Source of the DNA: Sphingobacterium sp. UBA1575
Lineage (GTDB): Bacteria > Bacteroidota > Bacteroidia > Sphingobacteriales > Sphingobacteriaceae
NCBI GenBank assembly: GCA_002322865.1
Contig: DCOH01000027.1
Coordinates: forward strand, 1 to 7,291
DNA length: 7,291 nt
Direction of reading: 5' to 3'
Numbering within the stretch: position 1 is the stretch's first letter; each line of letters opens with the position of its first letter. The notes under the pieces are model-generated. The model made no database searches and was not told the origin of the DNA. It saw only the letters and a list, made by a program, of their open reading frames with translations. This document shows positions 1-4,841 of this stretch, in pieces. The translations under genes were made by a program, and so were the position numbers.

Positions 1-30
1 GGTGCCTTTTTAGACACCTTCATTTTTTTT
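1..30 (+). terminator. Probable intrinsic terminator of a gene to the left of the window
   Basis: Bases 1-6 (GGTGCC) pair with 13-18 (GACACC) apart from one C/A mismatch. The loop is T-rich, and TTCA plus a run of eight T (23-30) follows. A hairpin ahead of a U-tract is the usual form of a rho-independent terminator. The stem may continue to the left of base 1, because the TT at 19-20 could pair with AA there. No part of the upstream gene is visible, so its strand is inferred only from the position of the T-run. Confidence 0.5.
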
Positions 31-397
31 GATTCTTAATCGTGCCATCGATTTGAGGAGGAAAAGGGGAGGCAAACTCTTTGTATCGGTAATATCATAT
101 GTGGTAAAAATTATTCTTATAAGATTCCGAATCCAGTTCATATTCCTATTTTCAAAATCGAAAAATTTTATTTAAAAATCCTATCGAGCAATAAATTTCC
201 ATATACTCTGCCAACCTTCCGAATTGTTGATGTATTTTCCCAAAACCTTAGGACAATACGATTTTGTTGGATTATCTTGGTTCAGAACAATATTTAATCG
301 ATAATAGGAATCAACCATATGGATCTCTATAATGAATTTTCGTTTCAGAAAGATATTTTGGTGAAATTTTTGTTAATCTTCCAATTAATCCGATTGT
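31..397. other. Gene-poor region between the terminator and the AraC gene
   Basis: This AT-rich stretch has no long ORF. It holds two short ORFs, listed separately, that start back to back from one CATATG at 316-321. A minus-strand frame of about 43 codons (roughly 10-141) also exists, but it runs into the left-hand terminator and looks like chance. I found no full match to the Bacteroidota promoter pattern (TTTG, about 19-21 bases, TAnnTTTG). The nearest -7-like string before the AraC gene is TATTTTGG at 353-360, with no good upstream element. The AraC promoter presumably lies here but cannot be placed. Confidence 0.5.
181..318 (-). CDS. Possible small hypothetical protein, 45 aa, divergent from the AraC gene
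   Basis: An uninterrupted frame runs from ATG (complement of 316-318) to TAG (complement of 181-183) and encodes 45 residues. It begins MVDSYYRLNIVLNQDNPTKS and ends with a Trp-rich tail, GWQSIWKFIAR. The mix of charged, aromatic and small residues looks more protein-like than most chance frames in AT-rich DNA, and the frame stays open for another 18 codons upstream of the ATG. It has no signal peptide or membrane segment, and I do not recognise the family. There is no ribosome site or promoter I can defend. It could be a small real gene, the tail of a decayed gene, or chance. Confidence 0.17.
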   Translation of the reverse strand: MVDSYYRLNIVLNQDNPTKSYCPKVLGKYINNSEGWQSIWKFIAR

Positions 398-405
398 ATG
401 AATAG
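319..405 (+). CDS. Possible 28-aa upstream ORF overlapping the AraC start
   Basis: ATG at 319 opens a 28-codon frame that ends at TAG 403-405. The stop therefore lies 5-7 bases inside the AraC gene, whose ATG is at 398. The arrangement, TATGAATAG, is the kind of stop/start overlap that allows translational coupling. The peptide ends in a hydrophobic stretch (KFLLIFQLIRLYE). Nothing shows that it is translated, and a frame this short in AT-rich DNA is common by chance. It is listed because, if real, it would govern translation of the regulator. Confidence 0.15.
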   Translation: MDLYNEFSFQKDILVKFLLIFQLIRLYE

Positions 406-1213
406 AAAGATCCTATGTTTTCTCATAAATGGTAAAGAATTGCTCGAAAGGAAGGACAGTCTGCCCGAATTACTATCTTCCTTCGAGATCCTAGAAGTAT
501 CGAAGATCATTGAAACTGCTCCGGGTCATTTTGTATTGGACTCAAGGATCTTTGTTCCACCGACCTTGGAAATTGCAAAAATATGCCCCATATCTGAATA
601 CTTTTTTTTTAATACAGTTCTATTCTATGACAACCATATAGCGGAAATCTTCAAAAACAGGAAAAGTGATTTCCATCAATTCCGTATATCCAAGAAGGAG
701 GCCGCACACTTGAAGGTGATTAACGATATGATTAAGACCTACCAGAATGACGATGAGGAAGAATCAAAGGAACTGTTGATCTCGAATCTTTTGAAGAATA
801 ATGTGCTCCATTTGAAAAAGGTGTTCGAAAAATCAAAGGATTTAGGTAGGAATGGTCCAGTTTCTGATAATGTCCCGATAACTTATCTTAACACAGCAGA
901 AGCCTTCAAAGGATTGGTAGCATTAAATGCAGTAAAGGAGAAAGGGGTGACTTTTTATGCTGAATCCCTAAATATTACAAATAGGACCCTTTCTAACATA
1001 ACCAGAAAGGTTATGGATAGATCGCCTAAGGAAATAATAGATAGTTACCTCATTGAGCTTGGACAAAAAATGCTGGAGGACACAGGACTTTCAATCAAGG
1101 AAGTTTCCTATTCATTGGGTTTTAGATCTGCAAACGGGTTCAGCATGTACTTCAAAAAACTTTATGGAAAATCGCCAACAGAATATAGGGAATTTCTAGG
1201 ACAGGGATTATAG
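398..1213 (+). CDS. AraC/XylS-family transcriptional regulator
   Basis: This 271-aa protein is a one-component DNA-binding regulator. The C-terminal third (about residues 170-267) is an AraC-type double helix-turn-helix. The first helical pair is near 184-226 (VTFYAESLNITNRTLSNI, then SPKEIIDSYL). The second, at 231-265, carries the family signature: IKEVSYSLGF, then FKKLYGKSPTEYRE. The N-terminal part resembles a short cupin-like sensor: residues 44-54 (HFVLDSRIFVPP) match the strand and turn seen in Bacteroidota AraC proteins. However, it starts about 10-20 residues late, and the common HxH ligand motif is not visible, so the ligand is unknown. It has no receiver domain. The start is fixed by an in-frame TAA at 386-388, leaving ATG 398 as the only usual start. 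It stands alone on the plus strand, 735 bp before the kinase gene, and no terminator was found after it. A run of nine T (602-610) encodes three Phe residues. The family call is secure; the target genes are unknown. Confidence 0.93.
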   Translation: MNRKILCFLINGKELLERKDSLPELLSSFEILEVSKIIETAPGHFVLDSRIFVPPTLEIAKICPISEYFFFNTVLFYDNHIAEIFKNRKSDFHQFRISKKEAAHLKVINDMIKTYQNDDEEESKELLISNLLKNNVLHLKKVFEKSKDLGRNGPVSDNVPITYLNTAEAFKGLVALNAVKEKGVTFYAESLNITNRTLSNITRKVMDRSPKEIIDSYLIELGQKMLEDTGLSIKEVSYSLGFRSANGFSMYFKKLYGKSPTEYREFLGQGL

Positions 1214-1470
1214 CAATCCATAATATACTTAAATTCAACGCACCCCGCCCGGGATATCCTGTGAAAACCGGAGCTGTATTTTGTTCCATTTCCATCGTAA
1301 AAAGATGACCACTGGAAATACCCGGATTGGCCCAGGAGTAATTTTTTGAAATGTCCAAAAATCCATGGGGAATTAAGAGTGTGGATCAGGTATTGACTAA
1401 TCCCTCATCGGCCTTAGTAATAGTAATTCTGTTTGAAAATTTTGTTTTAGGGAGGGAGATCATTGATTTT

Positions 1471-1488
1471 TACCATTCCTGAATGGTA
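1471..1488. repeat. Perfect 8-bp inverted repeat with 2-bp spacer
   Basis: TACCATTC (1471-1478) and GAATGGTA (1481-1488) are exact reverse complements separated by CT. As RNA this would fold as a 7-bp stem with a four-base loop. As DNA it has the form of a dimer-binding operator. GGTAC recurs at 1496-1500, just downstream. No T-run follows, so it is not a standard terminator. A repeat this size can occur by chance in 735 bp. Confidence 0.5.
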
Positions 1489-1720
1489 CAGGAAAAGGTA
1501 CCTTAAAAATAAACCAGAATAAATTCGGTCTACGAGGAATATAAATCGGGCTGTTCCAGACGATGGTCCCAATTAGGGGGGAGTTGAAAAGAGAAAAGGG
1601 AGTTTTTTTCGGGGAGGTAGGCAATTCGGTAGAATGTGGACTGGAATGACCTGGGAGAACTGGGTATCTTGGTTTTTGAATAGTAAAATCCATTTGATCT
1701 AATATATACTAAATCTTCCA

Positions 1721-1743
1721 AAGGATGGATCCCACACATCCTT
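1721..1743. repeat. 7-bp inverted repeat with 9-bp loop
   Basis: AAGGATG (1721-1727) and CATCCTT (1737-1743) are exact reverse complements around a nine-base loop. It lies about 210 bp before the kinase start and 34 bp before the next hairpin. Its function is unknown, and it would be weak on its own. Confidence 0.4.
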
Positions 1744-1776
1744 GATTCCAGTTTCGCTAATCGTACAAGTTGTTGA

Positions 1777-1794
1777 TTTGGTCTTTGGACCAAA
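1777..1794. repeat. 7-bp perfect hairpin with 4-base loop
   Basis: TTTGGTC (1777-1783) and GACCAAA (1788-1794) pair perfectly around the loop TTTG. GGGTATTTC follows rather than a T-run, so termination is unlikely. It lies about 155 bp before the kinase GTG, where a leader-RNA structure or an operator is possible. Confidence 0.45.
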
Positions 1795-1948
1795 GGGTAT
1801 TTCATGGTCCAGTTGTAGATGATATAAATATCCTTAAATTCGCAGTGCCATTTTGCTGGTATTGACAACGCAAGAACGTTGGGTCATGGGCGATTGTTGG
1901 GAAAGATCCTTGTTCAAAAAATATGATACTGATTAATTTCTTTTTTTT

Positions 1949-3271
1949 GTGAAAAGTTTTCCTTTATTTATCAAGCAGATTTATATCAAAATAATCCGTC
2001 TCTACAGATTGGTCCTGTACCATAGGAAAGTATATTCGGAAAATCCCTACATTCAGAACAAAAGGAATCAGATGGTCCGGACAATTGCTTGGATGTGCGT
2101 ATTCCCTACATTATATTTCGCATTGGTTAACCTAGAAGATCAAAGGTTCTTGTTGGCATCCATAAATATCCTGAATTCCCTAAGTTCCGCCACTGTTCTC
2201 GTACTCTTGCACTATCGGAGGTTTGAAAGTGCGAAGGCTGTTCTGCTTGGGTTCAATTTTATATTTTTTCTTGCCGGTGCTATCCTATTCAAGAATGGTG
2301 CGGAATATTTTCTGATAAGTATCCTCGTGGCCTCTATGATGCTCTATGATCAAAGAAAGGTTCACATCTTCTTTGGTGCAATGGTAGCGGTATCAATGGT
2401 TGCCATATTTATCCTGGGCGAAAGGGTGAACATCACTGAACCTTTGCCAAAGGCAAGGGTTCTGGTCAACATGATTAGTTCAATAGGATTTATCATTTTG
2501 GTAACCAATTCTTTTCTCCAGATCATAAAGAACAACCTTCTCAAGATCCAGAAGCAGAAAAGAGCATTGAAGGAATCCAATCAAGAGAAGGAAAAAGTGT
2601 TTTCTATTATTGCCCATGATGTGAAAAGCCCTTTGGCAAGTCTTGAAAACCTGGTGCTTGCCTTGAAGCATCATATCTTCAACCAGGAAAAATCCATCGA
2701 ATTCATCAGCGATATCCATGCCCACATCCTAAAGCAGAATCAGATCCTGGATGATCTTCTAAAATGGGGTAGCAGTAATGTAAAGGGCGCCACGGGTGAA
2801 AAAACGAAAGTCTGCCTATTGCCAGTTGTAAATGATACCATCAATAATTTTCAGGAACAGATAAAAAGGAAGAGCCTCCATGTTTCCTGGGAGATCTCAC
2901 CCGAGGATTCTGTCGTTGCGGATATGGAACACATTCGCATAATCATAAGGAACATATTGAGCAATGCGATAAAATTCAGTTTTTTTGGGGGGAAGATAAA
3001 ACTATCGGTCAAGGTTGAAGGGACTAGGACGTATATATCTATAATCGACCATGGTATTGGGATAAGTATGAAAGATTTGTCCACGCTATTCAAATCTGTT
3101 CAGAGGAATTCATTAGGGACTGCAGATGAAAGGGGATCGGGGATTGGACTTCTGTTGATCAAGGACCTGATTGAACGGAACCACGGAACTGTAGAGGTAC
3201 AGAGTAAACCAGCAGAGGGCACCGTTCTGCGAGTGGGATTTCCAAATGTGCCCCAAATTGGGAAAACTTGA
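1949..3271 (+). CDS. Membrane sensor histidine kinase (six predicted TM helices)
   Basis: This 440-aa protein is a sensor kinase expected in the inner membrane. It phosphorylates a histidine and passes the phosphate to a response regulator that is not in this window. After a basic N-terminal segment (1-43), six hydrophobic stretches lie near 45-62, 68-88, 95-114, 117-133, 138-157 and 171-192. There is no large periplasmic domain. A charged linker, possibly coiled coil (193-217), leads to the dimerisation/phosphoacceptor helix with H223 in IIAHDVKSP. The ATPase domain has an N box (RNILSNAIKFS; N335 and N339), a G1 box (DHGIGIS; D367) and a G2 box (GSGIGL, 396-401). All catalytic motifs are present, so it should be active. 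No PAS, HAMP or receiver domain is visible. The start is GTG; an in-frame TAA at 1934-1936 rules out anything further upstream, and T8 (1941-1948) precedes it directly with no ribosome site. ATG at 2072 (residue 42) is the alternative and would keep all TM helices. The gene converges on the PLP-enzyme gene. Confidence 0.92.
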   Translation: MKSFPLFIKQIYIKIIRLYRLVLYHRKVYSENPYIQNKRNQMVRTIAWMCVFPTLYFALVNLEDQRFLLASINILNSLSSATVLVLLHYRRFESAKAVLLGFNFIFFLAGAILFKNGAEYFLISILVASMMLYDQRKVHIFFGAMVAVSMVAIFILGERVNITEPLPKARVLVNMISSIGFIILVTNSFLQIIKNNLLKIQKQKRALKESNQEKEKVFSIIAHDVKSPLASLENLVLALKHHIFNQEKSIEFISDIHAHILKQNQILDDLLKWGSSNVKGATGEKTKVCLLPVVNDTINNFQEQIKRKSLHVSWEISPEDSVVADMEHIRIIIRNILSNAIKFSFFGGKIKLSVKVEGTRTYISIIDHGIGISMKDLSTLFKSVQRNSLGTADERGSGIGLLLIKDLIERNHGTVEVQSKPAEGTVLRVGFPNVPQIGKT

Positions 3272-3552
3272 CCTATTATATGCCCTCCTGCCTGTACTTT
3301 ACAGCAAAAAGGCCCTTTGGCAGTGGTTTGGCAGACAAATAGGCTCCCATGATAAAGATCTATCCTAGATTTTTTTCTGTGGATAGATCCTTTCCTCGAT
3401 CCCCAAGCTTTGATTTAGGTACACCGGAATGCTCGTAGCTCAAAATCCATTTAGGATTCTTTTTAAAGGAAGCCTGGAACACGCTAACTGTACTATTTTC
3501 TGGCTAACATTCTGTTAATAGTCCTCCATTTCTTTAATGACATGAAGAGGGA
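3272..3552. other. Convergent intergenic region between kinase and PLP-enzyme genes
   Basis: The two flanking genes point at each other across 281 bp. The region contains the inverted repeat at 3357-3389, an 8-bp direct repeat (TTTGGCAG at 3316-3323 and 3327-3334) and a weak 5-bp hairpin (CTGTA/TACAG, 3292-3304) just after the kinase stop. Short ORFs of 16-24 codons exist, such as the one at 3276-3350 on the minus strand, but I cannot support any as a gene. Termination of both genes is expected here. Confidence 0.5.
3357..3389. repeat. 9-bp perfect inverted repeat, possible terminator between convergent genes
   Basis: GATCTATCC (3357-3365) and GGATAGATC (3381-3389) are exact reverse complements around a 15-base loop. 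With one bulged C the stem gains three A/T pairs (3354-3356 with 3391-3393). Read on the minus strand, TTTATC follows the stem, giving a weak U-tract, so it could end the PLP-enzyme transcript about 165 bases past its stop. On the plus strand CTTTCC follows, which is poorer. By rough count, a 9-bp match with a loop this short is unlikely by chance in 281 bp, so the structure itself is probably meaningful. Confidence 0.4.
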
Positions 3553-4731
3553 TCAGCCCAGTGCTGTTTCAAAGTCCTTAATAAGGTCCTCTATGTTTTC
3601 AATACCCACTGAAATACGTATAAGTCCCGGATATATACCAGATGTCTGCTTTTGGTCCTTATCATGGTGGCCGCCCCACATACTTGCTGGATGTACCACC
3701 AAGGATTCTACTCCTCCCAGACTTGCGGCATTGGCAAAAATGGTCAATCTGTTCAGAACCTCTTGAGCATAGGAATATGCCTGTTCATCATGATCAGCCG
3801 ATAGTTCCACACATAACATGCCCGTTCCTCCATTCATCTGTTTTTGTGCCAATGCATATTGTGGATGTGAACTCAACCCAACATAGGCTACTTTTTTGAT
3901 GCGGGGATGTTTATCCAGCCATTGTGCCAATTCAAGGGCATTCTCATTGATCTGTCTAACCCTCATAGCGAGTGTCTTCATCCCCCTTAACAACAGCCAG
4001 GAATCAAATGGGCTTAAAGATCCCCCCAGGACCAAGGATCTCCGCCATACCTTGTTTATGTAAGATTTTCTACCGCACACCGCTCCAGCAGTAAGGTCAC
4101 TATGCCCCCCAAGATATTTCGTTGCGGAATGCACGATAATATCTATACCAAAATCAGCAGGCGTCTGGTTGATCGGAGAGGCGAAAGTATTGTCCACCAT
4201 CGTGGTGATCTGTCCTTTCTTTCCCAGTCCGGCAATGAATGCAAGGTCTGTAATGTCAAGGTTTGGATTGGAAGGGGTTTCCACATAGATCAGTTTTGTG
4301 TTTGGCTGAATGGCCTTTTCAAAGGCCTGGTTGTCCTTTTGGTCCACATATGTAACCTCTACCCCAAAATCCGACAGGAATTCCTTAAAGAAGAGCATAG
4401 CGCCGGAGTAAAGGGAATGCTGGGTAATGATGTGGTCTCCAGTTTTCACCACGGTGAGAATTGCCGTACTGATCGCCGCCATGCCTGTGGCCAAGACCAG
4501 CGCATCTTCCGTCTTCTCCAAAGAGGCTAATACAGCGGCCGCCTGGGAGTTGGTCGGATTACCATGCCTATGATAAAATCCAGGATGTTTTGTCTCCGAT
4601 GCAGCGGTAATGTATTGTTTTAGGTCCTCATCTGCAATATATGTGGACGTTTGGTAAATTGGTGTAACAACAGCTTTACTTTCATTGAATTCACTTCCTT
4701 TGTGAATGAGGTCGGTTTCTAAATGAGCCAT
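3553..4731 (-). CDS. PLP-dependent Cys/Met-metabolism (trans-sulfuration) enzyme, cystathionine gamma-synthase/lyase-like
   Basis: This 392-aa cytosolic enzyme is full length for the Cys/Met metabolism PLP family (fold type I), which includes cystathionine gamma-synthase, gamma-lyase, beta-lyase and methionine gamma-lyase. Visible landmarks are the phosphate-binding G83-M84 (ATGMAA), ring-stacking Y108 (QHSLYSG), D180 in VDNTF contacting the pyridine nitrogen, and the Schiff-base lysine K205 in HSATKYLGGHSD. Y53 and R55 (FYHRHGNPT) reach into the partner subunit, and R372 (GLIRISVGIE) binds the substrate carboxylate. LGGVESL (338-344) carries the glutamate typical of gamma-synthase/gamma-lyase rather than beta-lyase. 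The cysteine that follows the stacking Tyr region in methionine gamma-lyases is absent. Two stretches differ from the usual pattern: LYSGAMLFF where LYGGT-type is common, and MWGGHHDKDQ (351-360) where MTH-type is common. Exact substrate is therefore uncertain. It is a single gene, convergent with the kinase and divergent from the M14 gene. The start ATG is at 4729-4731; no riboswitch or clear promoter was seen. Confidence 0.93.
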   Translation of the reverse strand: MAHLETDLIHKGSEFNESKAVVTPIYQTSTYIADEDLKQYITAASETKHPGFYHRHGNPTNSQAAAVLASLEKTEDALVLATGMAAISTAILTVVKTGDHIITQHSLYSGAMLFFKEFLSDFGVEVTYVDQKDNQAFEKAIQPNTKLIYVETPSNPNLDITDLAFIAGLGKKGQITTMVDNTFASPINQTPADFGIDIIVHSATKYLGGHSDLTAGAVCGRKSYINKVWRRSLVLGGSLSPFDSWLLLRGMKTLAMRVRQINENALELAQWLDKHPRIKKVAYVGLSSHPQYALAQKQMNGGTGMLCVELSADHDEQAYSYAQEVLNRLTIFANAASLGGVESLVVHPASMWGGHHDKDQKQTSGIYPGLIRISVGIENIEDLIKDFETALG

Positions 4732-4841
4732 AATAGGTTGATTTAAAATAAAGGCCTAAAAATTAAAAATTATTCCTATAAATCCTTAATTTGAAGACCT
4801 AAATATGTATAATATTTTAATCTAAACAGTATTACTAAATT
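4732..4841. promoter_or_regulatory. Divergent promoter region, PLP-enzyme gene / M14 peptidase gene
   Basis: These 110 very AT-rich bases separate two divergent starts, so both promoters should lie here. No full TAnnTTTG element was found on either strand. The nearest on the plus strand is TTAATTTG (4786-4793), with one mismatch and no good -33 element. Neither gene has a Shine-Dalgarno site; A/T-rich sequence stands directly before both ATGs, as is usual in Bacteroidota. No operator palindrome or riboswitch was recognised. Confidence 0.45.

Larger units (their letters stand above)
1214..1948. other. Long gene-poor gap (735 bp) with several inverted repeats
   Basis: No convincing gene is present. 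The longest frames are on the minus strand (1530-1868, 112 codons; 1460-1693, 77 codons). They overlap each other, are rich in Pro, Ser and Phe, and show no recognisable domain, so I regard them as chance. On the plus strand a 43-codon ORF (1351-1482, starting MSKNPWGIKSVDQ) ends with its TGA inside the palindrome at 1471-1488. Inverted repeats lie at 1471-1488, 1721-1743 and 1777-1794, with a weaker one at 1866-1881 (CAACG/CGTTG). None is followed by a T-run, so none reads as a terminator. A possible kinase promoter has TTG at 1910-1912 and TTAATTTC at 1933-1940, about 20 bases apart. That resembles Bacteroidota -33/-7 spacing but would leave almost no leader before the GTG. The gap could hold a long leader, a small RNA or a decayed gene. 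Confidence 0.55.

Noticed and set aside
1460..1693. 77-codon minus-strand ORF
   Set aside because: Its composition is dominated by Pro, Ser, Phe and Lys with no recognisable family, and it overlaps the 1530-1868 frame.
1530..1868. 112-codon minus-strand ORF
   Set aside because: It overlaps another chance frame (1460-1693), has no recognisable domain, covers the hairpins at 1721-1743 and 1777-1794, and has no visible promoter or ribosome site.
3316..3334. TTTGGCAG direct repeat, two copies 11 bp apart
   Set aside because: Only two copies and no further context; no repeat family or binding site recognised.
3276..3350. 24-codon minus-strand ORF (MGAYLSAKPLPKGLFAVKYR...)
   Set aside because: It reads rather protein-like and follows the inverted repeat, but it is too short to support without conservation data and lies in an expected terminator region.
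4102..4530. 142-codon plus-strand ORF
   Set aside because: It lies wholly inside the PLP-enzyme gene on the other strand; the enzyme frame carries all family motifs.
4786..4793. TTAATTTG as the M14 promoter -7 element
   Set aside because: One mismatch to TAnnTTTG and no TTG-type element at the right distance upstream; not enough for a promoter call.
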